Assembly: GCF_037975445.1 (NCBI RefSeq) | Contig: NZ_CP150254.1 | Coordinates: forward strand, 556,001-620,000 | Direction of reading: 5' to 3' | Source of the DNA: Peribacillus sp. FSL P2-0133 | GTDB taxonomy: Bacteria; Bacillota; Bacilli; Bacillales; DSM-1321 | Length of the DNA: 64,000 bases | In this document: positions 51,413 through 60,836 of the stretch, piece by piece | Position numbering within the stretch: the first letter of the stretch is position 1 | How the letters are laid out: each line of letters starts with the position of its first letter | Translations under genes and position numbers: made by a program | The notes under the pieces: model-generated | Told to the model about the DNA's origin: nothing | Seen by the model: the letters and a program-made list of their open reading frames with translations, nothing else | Database searches by the model: none

Positions 51413-52144
51413 TCATTTGTTCCTCCTATTATTAATGAAGATGGTGATGGATACGATAAAAGTGATGGCAGCCAGGATATAAGAAATGTCTGTGATTATC
51501 GGATAGGCGTCGCTATTTCGTATCCCGATGCCTATGAATGCCCAAACGAATACGAGAGGATAGCACCAATCCCGGTTTTTACCTGCAAAGACAAAGGCCA
51601 AGGCTGTTGCTGCAATCAGCAGGACGATCGTCCAGGTTATACGGGAAACCCCAAAACCGTCCCATTTGATATAGGTGAGGTAATAAGAAATGTCAGCTAT
51701 GGCTGCAACACTTACCCAGCCTGTATAAACGGAAAACGGAAATAGGTCGAAAGCAGCATGCTCCACTTTTTTCATTCTGGTATAAATGACCATTAAAGTA
51801 GCCAAAAGAGCAATGATAATGAATACGGATAACAAAAAGCGTTCATAGTGCCAAGCCAAAAGCCAAGCGCCATTCAGGACACAGCTTAAAGCGAACCAAG
51901 GGAAGGATGCCTTATAAGCAGGGCTGTTTTGATGTTTACTTAAAAACTGCCTGAATACCGAGATGGCAAGCAAGAAATAGATCAAGCCCCATATGGAAAA
52001 TACATAACCGGCAGGAGTGAAAAGGACATCCAGTTTATCGGAAATCTCTCCCGATGTTTGGCCGTTCAATGGCAGGAAATTGGCTAAAAAATTCATCGTG
52101 ACGACGAACAGGTAGAAAATCAAGTTAATGATGGAAATAATCAT
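51413..52144 (-). CDS. TspO/MBR-related membrane protein
   Basis: A 243-residue protein with about seven membrane helices. FTPAGYVFSIWGLIYFLL near residue 45 and FPFSVYTGWVSVA near residue 140 recall the tryptophan-rich TspO/MBR family, in an extended form found in bacilli. AAGGAGG lies six bases before the ATG at 52144. Function unknown; TspO proteins bind tetrapyrroles. Confidence 0.7.
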   Translation of the reverse strand: MIISIINLIFYLFVVTMNFLANFLPLNGQTSGEISDKLDVLFTPAGYVFSIWGLIYFLLAISVFRQFLSKHQNSPAYKASFPWFALSCVLNGAWLLAWHYERFLLSVFIIIALLATLMVIYTRMKKVEHAAFDLFPFSVYTGWVSVAAIADISYYLTYIKWDGFGVSRITWTIVLLIAATALAFVFAGKNRDWCYPLVFVWAFIGIGIRNSDAYPIITDISYILAAITFIVSITIFINNRRNK

Positions 52145-52351
52145 GGGCTTCCTCCTTGTATGATTTGTGATCCTTCTAACCTTATTCCACATATTTAGCC
52201 TGGCTAACCTTTTCGAAGCACATCGGGGGTACTTGGGGGGGATTTTTCCATAAAGAGAGGAAGTTCCTGTAACAATTGAACCATTTAAGGTTAGAAATTT
52301 TACATCTTCACTTTATGGTGATAAAATATTCAAAGATTCATATTATTTTAG

Positions 52352-52475
52352 TCCTTCGGGGTCGGGTGAAAATCCCAACCGGCGGTGATGAAGAAATTCT
52401 AAGCCCGCGAGCCTGATAAAGGCAGGATTTGGTGAGATTCCAAAGCCGACAGTACAGTCTGGATGGGAGAAGGAC
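52352..52475 (+). promoter_or_regulatory. FMN riboswitch (RFN element)
   Basis: All conserved segments are present: TCCTTCGGGG and GAGAAGGA close the outer stem, with GGGTGAAAATCCC, AACCGGCGGTGAT, AGCCCGCGAGCC and GATTCC-AAGCCGACAGT-ACAGTCTGGAT. It stands 150 bp before ribE and controls the rib operon by FMN-dependent termination. Confidence 0.97.
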
Positions 52476-52570
52476 GTGTGGAACCCAAGTGTATACGTAT
52501 GCCTAATTTTTCGAAAATGAAATTATTAGGCTTTTTAGGTATACAATTTTTTTCACTCATTTCTCCTGCT

Positions 52571-52601
52571 AACTCCTTAGGTCATCCTAAGGGGTTTTTT
52601 A
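52571..52601 (+). terminator. FMN riboswitch expression-platform terminator
   Basis: CTCCTTAGG-TCAT-CCTAAGGGG followed by TTTTTT, between the aptamer and ribE. A separate hairpin (GCCTAAT...ATTAGGC, 52501-52532) lies between aptamer and terminator and may act as antiterminator. Confidence 0.85.
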
Positions 52602-52624
52602 TATTTTATAAAAGGGGGAAAAAC

Positions 52625-53263
52625 ATGTTTACGGGAATCATTGAGGATATCGGTACCGTACATTCCTTGAAAAAAGGAAAAAGCAGTATGGAGTTATCGA
52701 TTCGTTCTGAAAAAATCCTTGAAGATGTGCATCTGGGGGATAGTATTTCAGTCAACGGGGTCTGCTTAACGGTAACATCCTTCACGAAAAGTTTGTTTAC
52801 GGTCGACGTGATGCCGGAAACGGTCAAAGCTTCCACGATCCGGACGTTAAAATTGGGATCACCTGTTAATCTCGAACGAGCAATGAGTGCACAGGGAAGG
52901 TTTGGCGGTCATTTTGTTTCAGGTCATATCGACGGAACCGGAACGATCATAAAAAAAGAACGGAAAGAAAATGCCGTATATTATGTAATCCAATTGGAAG
53001 AAGGGCTTAGTACCTTCTGTATTCCAAAAGGTTCCGTGGCCATTGATGGAACGAGCTTGACGATATTTGGGATCGAAAGGAACCTTTTGACTGTATCATT
53101 GATTCCATTGACTCATCAGGACACCATATTGGGACAAAAAGCGGCTGGCGATATCGTTAACATCGAAAACGACATGATAGGGAAATATATAATACATCAA
53201 ATGAAAAATGGCAATCCAAAACCAGGACTGAATTTAGAGTTTTTGGCAGAGCATGGATTCTAA
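52625..53263 (+). CDS. ribE: riboflavin synthase alpha subunit
   Basis: Dismutates two 6,7-dimethyl-8-ribityllumazine molecules to riboflavin. The 212-residue protein has two lumazine-binding repeats: [19 protein letters not shown] and then [12 protein letters not shown] and [19 protein letters not shown] before the ATG at 52625; an in-frame extension into the riboswitch is rejected. First gene of a three-gene rib operon; ribD, which usually precedes it, is absent. Confidence 0.95.
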   Translation: MFTGIIEDIGTVHSLKKGKSSMELSIRSEKILEDVHLGDSISVNGVCLTVTSFTKSLFTVDVMPETVKASTIRTLKLGSPVNLERAMSAQGRFGGHFVSGHIDGTGTIIKKERKENAVYYVIQLEEGLSTFCIPKGSVAIDGTSLTIFGIERNLLTVSLIPLTHQDTILGQKAAGDIVNIENDMIGKYIIHQMKNGNPKPGLNLEFLAEHGF

Positions 53264-53278
53264 TAAAAGGGCGGTGTA

Positions 53279-53929
53279 ATGATGTTCCATACAATAGAAG
53301 AAGCAATAGAAGATTTGAAGGCTGGCAAGGTAGTAATCGTATCCGATGATGAAGACCGTGAAAATGAAGGGGATTTTGTAGTGTTGGCCGAAAAGGCGAC
53401 ACCGGAAGCGATTAATTTCATGGCGACTCATGGACGTGGTTTGATTTGTACAACCATCACTGAAGAACTGGCAGCGAAATTGAAACTGCATCCTATGGTA
53501 GGTGAAAATACCGATCATCATGGCACTGCTTTTACGGTAAGTGTCGATCATAAAAGCACCTCTACAGGAATCAGTGCTTTTGAACGGTCCTTGACCATCC
53601 TTGAACTTCTTAATGATGATTCTGTCGCTGAAGATTTCCAAAGGCCTGGTCACACTTTTCCGATAGTCGCTAAAGAAGGCGGCGTATTAAGGAGGGCAGG
53701 ACATACGGAGGCATCGGTGGATTTGGCGAAGTTATGCGGTGCCGCTCCAGCGGGTGTCATTTGTGAGATCATGAATGAAGATGGATCGATGGCCCGCGTA
53801 TCCGATTTAGAAGTCATCGCTGATAAATTTAACCTGAAATTCATTACGATAGCCGATTTGATTCGGTATCTTGAACAAAATGATTCAATTGGGAAACAGG
53901 AACTTGAACTGAACATCCCGAAAGCTTGA
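53279..53929 (+). CDS. ribB: monofunctional 3,4-dihydroxy-2-butanone-4-phosphate synthase
   Basis: Converts ribulose 5-phosphate to dihydroxybutanone phosphate. Motifs: [13 protein letters not shown] near residue 22, [49 protein letters not shown] and [15 protein letters not shown]. At 216 residues it ends where the GTP cyclohydrolase II domain begins in the bifunctional RibBA (RibA of B. subtilis, ~398 residues). It is thus a monofunctional or secondarily shortened form. Confidence 0.93.
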   Translation: MMFHTIEEAIEDLKAGKVVIVSDDEDRENEGDFVVLAEKATPEAINFMATHGRGLICTTITEELAAKLKLHPMVGENTDHHGTAFTVSVDHKSTSTGISAFERSLTILELLNDDSVAEDFQRPGHTFPIVAKEGGVLRRAGHTEASVDLAKLCGAAPAGVICEIMNEDGSMARVSDLEVIADKFNLKFITIADLIRYLEQNDSIGKQELELNIPKA

Positions 53930-53999
53930 AGGATTATTAGGAATTAAATCTTAACGTGAAAAAAATGATATTGTTTTTTAAAATTAGGAGGAATTGGAC

Positions 54000-54470
54000 A
54001 TGGGGAAAACTATTGAAGCACAATTGATCGGATCAGGATTGAAAGTCGGAATCGTGGTAGGAAGATTTAATGAGTTTATCACAAGCAAGCTTTTAGGAGG
54101 GGCATTGGATGGCCTTAAGCGTCATGGCGTTGATGAGAATGATGTTGACATCGCGTGGGTCCCGGGTGCTTTTGAACTTCCGTTAATTGCTAAGAAACTT
54201 GTGAATACAGGTAAATATGATGCTGTAATCGGTCTTGGAACGGTAATCAGGGGTGCCACTTCACATTATGATTATGTCTGCAATGAAGCAGCTAAAGGCA
54301 TGGCTTCCGTTTCATTGGAAACAGGTGTACCGGTTATCTTCGGTTTGCTGACAACTGAGAATATTGAACAAGCCATTGAACGTGCAGGAACAAAATCGGG
54401 TAACAAAGGCTATGAAGCTGCGGTTAGTGCCATTGAAATGGCCAACCTTGGAAAATTAATAGAACAGTGA
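54000..54470 (+). CDS. ribH: 6,7-dimethyl-8-ribityllumazine synthase
   Basis: Condenses the dihydroxybutanone phosphate and the ribitylaminouracil. A 156-residue protein with [34 protein letters not shown], and [20 protein letters not shown] lies eight bases before the ATG at 54000. Forms the icosahedral shell with RibE in bacilli. End of operon. Confidence 0.95.
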   Translation: MGKTIEAQLIGSGLKVGIVVGRFNEFITSKLLGGALDGLKRHGVDENDVDIAWVPGAFELPLIAKKLVNTGKYDAVIGLGTVIRGATSHYDYVCNEAAKGMASVSLETGVPVIFGLLTTENIEQAIERAGTKSGNKGYEAAVSAIEMANLGKLIEQ

Positions 54471-54480
54471 TTTCACATAA

Positions 54481-54518
54481 GGAAGCCGCAGGGAATAACA
54501 TTCCTGCGGCTTTTTTAA
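54481..54518 (+). terminator. terminator of the rib operon
   Basis: AAGCCGCAGGGAATAACATTCCTGCGGCTT: near-perfect stem then six T. Confidence 0.9.
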
Positions 54519-54745
54519 TTGTCAGATTGGAAATACCTCGATTTCGAAGTAATGTGTTTTAAGGTATAAATCTTGAGAAATAAAGAATAATTAGGGAATT
54601 TCAAAAAAAAAAAACGAACAAAAGCATCACGTAATGGAAGCATGATAAAATATGCGGATATGATTATGCTACAATTGTAAAGATTGCAATTGAAATTCAT
54701 GACTTTAGGGAAAAGTAATTTTATTAGTTATTAGGAGGGGTTTGT

Positions 54746-55912
54746 GTGTACCATCTCTTTACACATAATGATTTAGATGGAGTCGGCTGCGGCATTGTAG
54801 CTAAGCTGGCATTCGGAGAAGAAGTAGTGGTTAGTTATAATTCAATTGGCCGCCTTAATCAGAATGTAGGAGCATTTCTTGAGCAAGCTAAGATTGAAGA
54901 TACATTGATCGTTACTGATCTATCGGTTGATGAAGATAACGAAAAAATGATTACTCAGTTTGTGGAAGATGGAGGCAAGGCACTGCTGATTGATCATCAT
55001 AAGTCAGCACTGCATTTAAACGAACATGATTGGGCATCTGTAACTGTCGAACAGGAAGATGGTAAACAGACGGCAGCGACATCATTATTCTATCAGTATG
55101 CAGTTGAAAATAAATTGCTGGAACCTTCAAGCATTGTTGCTGAATTCGTTGAATTGGTTCGTCAATACGATACTTGGGAATGGGAAGTCAATAAAAATAC
55201 AACGGCAAAACGATTGAATGACCTGTTTTTCATGATTCCGATAGAGGAATTCGAAATGAAGATCGCAAATAAGCTGTCCACGGCTGAAAGTTTTACTTTT
55301 GACGAAGTGGAGCAAACCCTTCTGAATGTTGAAGAGAGTCGAGTAGATCGGTACATAAACAGGAAAAAAAGAGAAGTCTATCAGGCTACTGTCGGTCCCC
55401 ATACAGCTGGTGTGGTCCATGCAGAGTCATACCACTCGGAATTGGGTAATGAACTGTCGAAAGAGTTCTCGCATCTGGATTATATAGCCATCCTGATGGT
55501 AGGAAGTAAAAGAATCAGCTTCCGGACAATCCACGATGATATAGATGTTTCTGAGGTTGCCGGCAAGTACGATGGGGGCGGTCACCAAAAAGCCGCCGGT
55601 TGCACCATGTCCGAAAAGGCATATAGCCAATATGTCGAAAAGACCTTCCATGCCGAGCCCCTTAAACGAGACGCACATAAGAATCAATTGAATGTAAAGG
55701 ATTCCCCAGAGGGTTGCTTATATTCAACGAGAGACAAACAGGACATATTCATCTATGAAGATGAAGAAGAGGAATGGATTGTTGAAATCAACGGAAAACA
55801 ACAGAAAAAAACATTCGATACATTTGCGGAAGCGGAAAAATACATGAAGCGGAAATACGCTGCATGGCTGGCCCATGATGAAAGATATGAAGAGTTTATC
55901 AATAAGGGATGA
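54746..55912 (+). CDS. nrnB: DHH-family nanoRNase NrnB-like
   Basis: A 388-residue DHH/DHHA1 phosphoesterase resembling YngD/NrnB, which degrades short oligoribonucleotides. THNDLDGVGCG carries the first metal-binding Asp pair, ITDLS the next Asp, LIDHHKSA the DHH motif, and GGGHQKAAG is the DHHA1 signature. Start is GTG preceded by AGGAGGGG. Monocistronic. Confidence 0.88.
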   Translation: MYHLFTHNDLDGVGCGIVAKLAFGEEVVVSYNSIGRLNQNVGAFLEQAKIEDTLIVTDLSVDEDNEKMITQFVEDGGKALLIDHHKSALHLNEHDWASVTVEQEDGKQTAATSLFYQYAVENKLLEPSSIVAEFVELVRQYDTWEWEVNKNTTAKRLNDLFFMIPIEEFEMKIANKLSTAESFTFDEVEQTLLNVEESRVDRYINRKKREVYQATVGPHTAGVVHAESYHSELGNELSKEFSHLDYIAILMVGSKRISFRTIHDDIDVSEVAGKYDGGGHQKAAGCTMSEKAYSQYVEKTFHAEPLKRDAHKNQLNVKDSPEGCLYSTRDKQDIFIYEDEEEEWIVEINGKQQKKTFDTFAEAEKYMKRKYAAWLAHDERYEEFINKG

Positions 55913-55913
55913 A

Positions 55914-55950
55914 TTAAAAGCGGCTGTCCAAATGGGACAGCCGCTTTTCA
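55914..55950. terminator. bidirectional terminator between nrnB and yfkH
   Basis: AAAAGCGGCTGTCC and its perfect complement around AAAT. Confidence 0.9.
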
Positions 55951-55972
55951 ATCTTCCATTGTCATTCATGAT

Positions 55973-56839
55973 TTACCTTTTAAGCGGGACAGGATGAACG
56001 ATCGTGCGGGACTGTTTTTTCGGAATGATATTTTGGCGATGTAGAATTGCATTGATTTCTCCGCCGATCACAAAAATCAGACCACTCAAATACAACCAAA
56101 GCATCAAGATGATCACGCCTCCTAAACTGCCGTAAGTGGAAGAGTAGTTGGCAAAGTTACTGACATAGAATGAAAATCCAAGTGATATTCCCAGCCAAAG
56201 TACAGTTGAGGTCACTGCCCCAGGGATGACATGTTTAATGGGAAAACTTTTATTCGGTGCAAAGCGATATAAAAAGGCCAGGACAAGTGAGATGACCACA
56301 ACCGCGATAACCCACCGTAATAAGCTGAATAATATTTGCATTTCTTCAGGGATCGGAATGACTTGCTGTAATAAATCGATGATGACCTTTCCGAAGACGG
56401 GGAGACCCAACATGACGATGAATGCAACAACAAGGCTTAATGTCAATACAATGGAAATGATGCGGGCTTTGATGAAATTCCTTGTTTCTTCTACATCATA
56501 GGCAATATTCATGGAATGGATGAACGCATTCATTCCGTTGGAAGCCGACCAAATGGTTCCAAGGAAACCAAAAGTCAGTAAGCCGCCGTTCCGTTCAGAT
56601 AATATGTTGATGATATTTTTCTCGACGACTTCCATCGTTTCCGCAGGCATGAAGGTTTTTATCGTGTTAAGGGCTGTCTGAATATCGATGTTCAGATAAG
56701 GTAATATGGACAGAAGTAAAATGAGCAAAGGGAATAGTGCCAGTAAATAGTAATAAGCTTGTTCTGCTGCCAGTCCGGTTACACGATCTTCCTTTATTTC
56801 TTTAATCAGTTTCTTTGAAAATTTTATCGACTTATTCAT
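55973..56839 (-). CDS. yfkH: YihY/BrkB-family membrane protein (YfkH-like)
   Basis: A 288-residue membrane protein with six helices. Family marks: AAEQAYYYLLALFPLLI near residue 25, GTIWSASNGMNAFIHSMN and YGSLGGVIILMLWLYLSG near the end. The family was once annotated as ribonuclease BN in error; its real role is unknown. AGGAGTG precedes the ATG. Confidence 0.85.
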   Translation of the reverse strand: MNKSIKFSKKLIKEIKEDRVTGLAAEQAYYYLLALFPLLILLLSILPYLNIDIQTALNTIKTFMPAETMEVVEKNIINILSERNGGLLTFGFLGTIWSASNGMNAFIHSMNIAYDVEETRNFIKARIISIVLTLSLVVAFIVMLGLPVFGKVIIDLLQQVIPIPEEMQILFSLLRWVIAVVVISLVLAFLYRFAPNKSFPIKHVIPGAVTSTVLWLGISLGFSFYVSNFANYSSTYGSLGGVIILMLWLYLSGLIFVIGGEINAILHRQNIIPKKQSRTIVHPVPLKR

Positions 56840-57244
56840 CTGGGCATCACTCCTGAATAGTTACTTAGGTTATCTCTTCTTTTCCCTCTGTTCACGTAAG
56901 TTAATCCTCAAAAGAAAAGAAATTGAAAGTAATCCGCGCGCATGTAGAAGCTTGTGATAATAACCAAAACAAATTTGAGGAGAGGCAAATCAATTTTAAA
57001 TGCTCCAGCAAAGTGCAAAATCGGAATGATGGAAAGGTGAAGAAATGGCAAGCCAAGGATGATCAACCTTAGCCTATTTATTCCGATACCTTTTGGAAGG
57101 TTCTGCGATTAACTGTAAATAGGTGCTGTTGATGCTTCAAGCCTATGAATAATACGGCCAAACACTACTACTAGGTATGATTTTATGCCTTCTTTATAAC
57201 AAGTATAATAATAATTATGGTAGCAAGTTATGGAAGGTAAACAG
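56840..57244. other. intergenic region between yfkH and khtU
   Basis: About 400 bases. A 49-codon plus-strand frame (56923-57072, TTG start) looks moderately protein-like but has no convincing ribosome site. No promoter or RNA recognised. Confidence 0.4.
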
Positions 57245-57280
57245 AAAAAAGGCCAGACAGCAATGTCTGGCCTTTTTTCT
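57245..57280 (-). terminator. terminator of khtTU
   Basis: AAAAAAGGCCAGACA-GCAA-TGTCTGGCCTTTTTT. Confidence 0.92.
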
Positions 57281-58507
57281 CTATTGCACTTCTTTTCCCT
57301 GTTCCTTTTGAACCTTTGGAGGGGTCCATTTGAATACTTTATTTAGGATATTATAGATGTGTTTGGATTCTTTTGTAAGGATCGGCCCAAGAATCGCTAA
57401 GGTTAAAACATAAAGTGCCGCAAACGGGGTTAGTATAGGCATTAAACCGCCTGCAATGCCTAAGTTGGCTAAAATGATGGAGAATTCGCCGCGTGAAACG
57501 ATCGTTAAACCGATGTTTGCGGAAGCTCTGTGAGATAAACCGGATTTGCGTCCGGCAATCATACCAGCTGCAAAGTTACCGATTATGGTGATGATGACTG
57601 CTCCAAGAACCATCCAGACAGCTCCCCCAAGGGTCGTCGGATCGATACTCAAGCCAAAGCTGAAGAAGAATATGGCCCCGAAGAAGTCTCTAAAGGGAAT
57701 GACAAGTTTTTCGATCCTGTCGCTATGTTCCGTTTCAGAAAAGACTAGGCCGAGCAGTAATGCACCGATGGCTTCCGCAACATGAATCGTTTCCGAGAAA
57801 CCGGCAATGAAGAATAGTAATGCGAAAACGACGATGATAAAAATCTCATCGGAGGTTATATTGAATAATTTGTTAAGGACCCCAGATGCTTTCCGGGCGA
57901 TAACGAAAAATATCAGCATATACCCTATCGCGATAAATGTAGAAAGTAATGTTCCCCAAACGGAACCAGAAGAGCTTAATACCAATCCGGATACGACTGA
58001 TAAATAAACGGCGAGGAAGATATCTTCAAACATGATGATGCCAAGGATTAGCTCCGTTTCATTGTTACCGGTCCTTTTAAGATCCACAAGTACCTTTGCC
58101 ACAATGGCACTTGAAGAAAAACTTATGATCCCGGTTAAAATCAGAACCTCTTTTAAGGGAAGACCGAGCAGGAAACCGTACAGCAAGGCCATTCCCACGT
58201 TGATTAAAATGTAATAGGTTCCGCCTGTCACGATATTTTTCCCGGACTTCATGAGCTTTTTCACGGAAAATTCAAGCCCAAGGTAAAACAGAAGGAATAA
58301 AATACCGACACGACCGAGGAATGCTATTATTTCATCACTTTCAATGAAACGCAGGTCAATTAATCCGAAGTGCGGGGCATGGGGGCCAACGAGCATCCCG
58401 ATGATAATTAATAGTGGAACATTTGATATTTTGAATTTACCTGCAACGAGAGCGGCTAATGCCACTAGAAGTAGGGCAGTACCCACTTCAAAGACTAAAT
58501 GGTCCAT
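57281..58507 (-). CDS. khtU: K+/H+ antiporter KhtU
   Basis: A 408-residue CPA2-family antiporter with about 12-13 helices, matching the size of B. subtilis KhtU (YhaU). VGPHAPHFGLI, FLLFYLGLEFS, FSSSAIVAKVL and FFSFGLSIDP are family features, and the Kef-type GEFSIILANLG occurs near residue 335. It exports K+, and ammonium in some homologs. It starts six bases after khtT. The khtS gene of B. subtilis is not present. Confidence 0.9.
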   Translation of the reverse strand: MDHLVFEVGTALLLVALAALVAGKFKISNVPLLIIIGMLVGPHAPHFGLIDLRFIESDEIIAFLGRVGILFLLFYLGLEFSVKKLMKSGKNIVTGGTYYILINVGMALLYGFLLGLPLKEVLILTGIISFSSSAIVAKVLVDLKRTGNNETELILGIIMFEDIFLAVYLSVVSGLVLSSSGSVWGTLLSTFIAIGYMLIFFVIARKASGVLNKLFNITSDEIFIIVVFALLFFIAGFSETIHVAEAIGALLLGLVFSETEHSDRIEKLVIPFRDFFGAIFFFSFGLSIDPTTLGGAVWMVLGAVIITIIGNFAAGMIAGRKSGLSHRASANIGLTIVSRGEFSIILANLGIAGGLMPILTPFAALYVLTLAILGPILTKESKHIYNILNKVFKWTPPKVQKEQGKEVQ

Positions 58508-58513
58508 ATGAGC

Positions 58514-59011
58514 TTAGTCACTCCTTTCGTCAGTCAATAATTCTCTTGTCAGGTTACGGATATCTTTTCTTTCACCGGATATCACAAGAGTGTCGCCTGT
58601 TTCGATGATGGAGTCAGGACCAGGATTACTCAATTGTTTTTTTCCTTTTTTAGAATGGGCGATAACGGTCACGTTATAATTGCTCCTGATATCAATCGAA
58701 CCGATCGTTTGATTGATGGCCTTTGAACCTGGTTCGACTTTGAACCATTCAATCACCAAGTCACCCAATGACATTTCAATTGTTTCAAGTGCTTGTGGTT
58801 TATAAACCATGCCGCCTATGATGGAAGCCATTTGCCGGGATTCCTGATCGTTAAGGGTGATGCTCGATATGACGTCCTCATGTTCATTATCAAAATGGTA
58901 TAATTCCCGACGGCCGTCATCGTGAATGACGATTACTAACTTTTCATCATTTCTCGTTATGATTTCGAATTTTTGGCCAATACCAGGAAGTTCACTTTCT
59001 CTAATTCTCAC
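58514..59011 (-). CDS. khtT: KhtT, RCK_C regulator of KhtU
   Basis: A 165-residue regulatory subunit. N-terminal ~70 residues are specific to KhtT (ESELPGIGQKFEI, VIVIHDDGRRELYHF); the C-terminal part is an RCK_C (TrkA-C) domain with VTVIAHSKKGK, SIIETGDTLVISG. B. subtilis KhtT binds c-di-AMP. Start is GTG after AAGGAGG. Confidence 0.9.
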   Translation of the reverse strand: MRIRESELPGIGQKFEIITRNDEKLVIVIHDDGRRELYHFDNEHEDVISSITLNDQESRQMASIIGGMVYKPQALETIEMSLGDLVIEWFKVEPGSKAINQTIGSIDIRSNYNVTVIAHSKKGKKQLSNPGPDSIIETGDTLVISGERKDIRNLTRELLTDERSD

Positions 59012-59063
59012 TGGAATTCCTCCTTAAAATGTTGGTTAGAGTTAATAGAAGATAGCAGGATGT

Positions 59064-59627
59064 TTATAAGTTAACGTCAATATTCGTATTGAATTTCTTC
59101 TCCTTGGATATGCCGATGTATTTTAATGTCTCCGATGGACTGGAATGATGGTAATGCTTCTGTATCAAGGCCAGTGAAACTCCTTGTTTATAGGCATGGT
59201 AGCCAAAAGTTTTACGCATCGAACTTGCTCCGAATTTGCCTGTCAGCCCTGCACCTTCGACAGCATCATGGATGATTCGGTGCGCCTGTTGACGTGTTAT
59301 CGGCTTTTTTGTCTTAGGGGAAAGAAATAAAAATTGACCTTCGATAACCTTAGAGCCTTTAAGGTATTCTTGTAACGCGGTACGGACTTTCAGGTTCAAA
59401 TAAATTTGATTGACTTCGTCATTTTCCGTCCGTTGTTCATAGAACTCCTTGATTTTGCCCGTTTCATCCAGAACGCTGGCCACGGTGATTTCAAGCATTT
59501 CATTTATCTTCATACCTGTATTGATGCCGAGTACAAACAATAAATAATCCCGACTGGAGTGAGCGCGTAAGTATGTTTTTATTTTGCTGATTTGATTGAT
59601 ATCCTTAAAGGCTTCTACATATTCCAT
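59064..59627 (-). CDS. tyrosine recombinase, catalytic domain only
   Basis: A 187-residue integrase-like protein (YoeC-like) that lacks an N-terminal SAM-like arm-binding domain. The catalytic box I reads NTGMKINEML, with Lys where the first catalytic Arg normally stands; box II SSMRKTFGYHAY keeps the second Arg; LIQKHYHHSSPSETLKYIGI has the His and the Tyr nucleophile. Ribosome site AGGAGAAG upstream. No attachment sites or neighbouring mobile genes with it, so it may be a resident gene of altered activity. Confidence 0.75.
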   Translation of the reverse strand: MEYVEAFKDINQISKIKTYLRAHSSRDYLLFVLGINTGMKINEMLEITVASVLDETGKIKEFYEQRTENDEVNQIYLNLKVRTALQEYLKGSKVIEGQFLFLSPKTKKPITRQQAHRIIHDAVEGAGLTGKFGASSMRKTFGYHAYKQGVSLALIQKHYHHSSPSETLKYIGISKEKKFNTNIDVNL

Positions 59628-59802
59628 AGATCTTCTCCTCTTGCCAATGTAACATAATTACATTATAACACAAGTTATGTAACATTGCATGAGTTAAGTC
59701 CTATTAAGGCTTCTCCAAAAAGCAAAGTACTGTTGAACCAAAAAAAGCTTTTTCTTATTCTCTACACAATCAAGTGAAAATATATCAGTTTCTTTTAAAG
59801 CA

Positions 59803-59925
59803 AAAAGGGGTTTGTCTACATTTTTTTATGGCTTGTACAATGTGGGCGTGGGTTGTAACGAGAGGCACTAAGCTTTCCAGAGGCGGTCCGGGATCCCCCT
59901 CGGCTTTCAGCGAGGCTGTTGAAAA
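59803..59925 (+). repeat. dispersed repeat, degenerate copy 2
   Basis: Read on the plus strand it follows the minus-strand reading of 10409-10562 block by block: GTTTGTCTACA, TTTTTTATGGC, TTGTACAATG, GGTTGTAACG, GGCACT, GCTTTCC, GGCGGTCCGGG, CCTCGGCTT. Many substitutions; probably an old relic. Confidence 0.6.
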
Positions 59926-59959
59926 ACTAACGTTTTTGAATTAGTTATTGTTTTTTCAA

Positions 59960-60006
59960 CAAAAATAGATCACTTCCTGTACGATAATGAACAGGAAGTG
60001 ATCTAT
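59960..60006. terminator. long hairpin at the end of a transposase remnant
   Basis: AAATAGATCACTTCCTGT and its perfect complement separated by about ten bases. It lies just after the stop of the transposase remnant on the minus strand. Confidence 0.6.
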
Positions 60007-60021
60007 TTCTTTCATATTTAA

Positions 60022-60165
60022 TTACTTTTCTGCTTTTATTTTCGTGAGAATTCGTTTGAGGTTGACTGCGAAAGTGGCTGTTGCTCCTTGCATGCCAAAT
60101 AGACCCGCTGATGATGCTTCATCATACCCGTGTCTGTGTAGTCGGATAACGATTTGAAATGGCGT
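60022..60165 (-). pseudogene. transposase C-terminal remnant
   Basis: About 47 codons on the minus strand end IRLHRHGYDEASSAGLFG, MQGATATFAVNLKRIL and TKIKAEK, like the C-terminus of IS5/IS1182-type DDE transposases. The frame is closed upstream by TAA and nothing of the catalytic core remains. Confidence 0.6.
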
Positions 60166-60184
60166 TTATTCACAGGATAAATCG

Positions 60185-60757
60185 TTATGTATTATTGATA
60201 TGTTTAACTATGGAATTAAACTTTATATTCCACTTTCTCACAAGGATATTAAACGTTAATTTAAATAATTTAAATAGAATGAAATATCCTAATAATGTCC
60301 CTGATATATTGAAGATTACATCATCAATATCAACAAATCTAAAAGTATATCCTGCATATAAAGCTGTTAGTAGTTGACCAGATTCGAGAATTATTCCAGT
60401 TAATACACCAGCTATTAAAATTTTCTTAAATGAGGCTCTAAATAAGAAGGGTAATCCAAAACCTAGTGGGACAGTCATTAAAATATTAAAAAAGCTCAAT
60501 TTAGTAAATTCATATTTAAATGGGATTAAATTCATTTCTTTCCAAACGTTTTGTCCCCCAAATGCTTCTCTTTGATCATCATCTACATAAATGGGAAATT
60601 GAGTGAGGTTTATAACATTACATAAATAAACATACATAATTGTATAGAATAAAAGATAGGTATAACTTTTTTTGAAACTTAATTTTAGTATTAGTGCCAA
60701 AATGATATATAAAATTATAAAACTGTAAAGAATCCAATCGCTGAAATGATAAACCAT
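60185..60757 (-). CDS. VanZ-family membrane protein
   Basis: A 190-residue protein with about five helices and the VanZ pattern: NLIPF, NILMTVPLGFGLPFLF, a Glu-containing GIILESGQL and the FRFVDIDDVIFNISGTLLGY block. VanZ homologs are associated with glycopeptide tolerance but most have unknown roles. Codon use is strikingly AT-rich against the conserved neighbours, suggesting acquisition. Confidence 0.8.
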   Translation of the reverse strand: MVYHFSDWILYSFIILYIILALILKLSFKKSYTYLLFYTIMYVYLCNVINLTQFPIYVDDDQREAFGGQNVWKEMNLIPFKYEFTKLSFFNILMTVPLGFGLPFLFRASFKKILIAGVLTGIILESGQLLTALYAGYTFRFVDIDDVIFNISGTLLGYFILFKLFKLTFNILVRKWNIKFNSIVKHINNT

Positions 60758-60836
60758 TTTAGAGACCCCCTATCGTAAAAATATTATATTAATAAAGAAA
60801 GAACTTATAAAGAATTATAAGCTCTTTCCAGTTGTT

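Noticed and set aside
56923-57072. 49-codon plus-strand frame with TTG start
   Set aside because: No convincing ribosome site or family; AT-rich chance frame likely.
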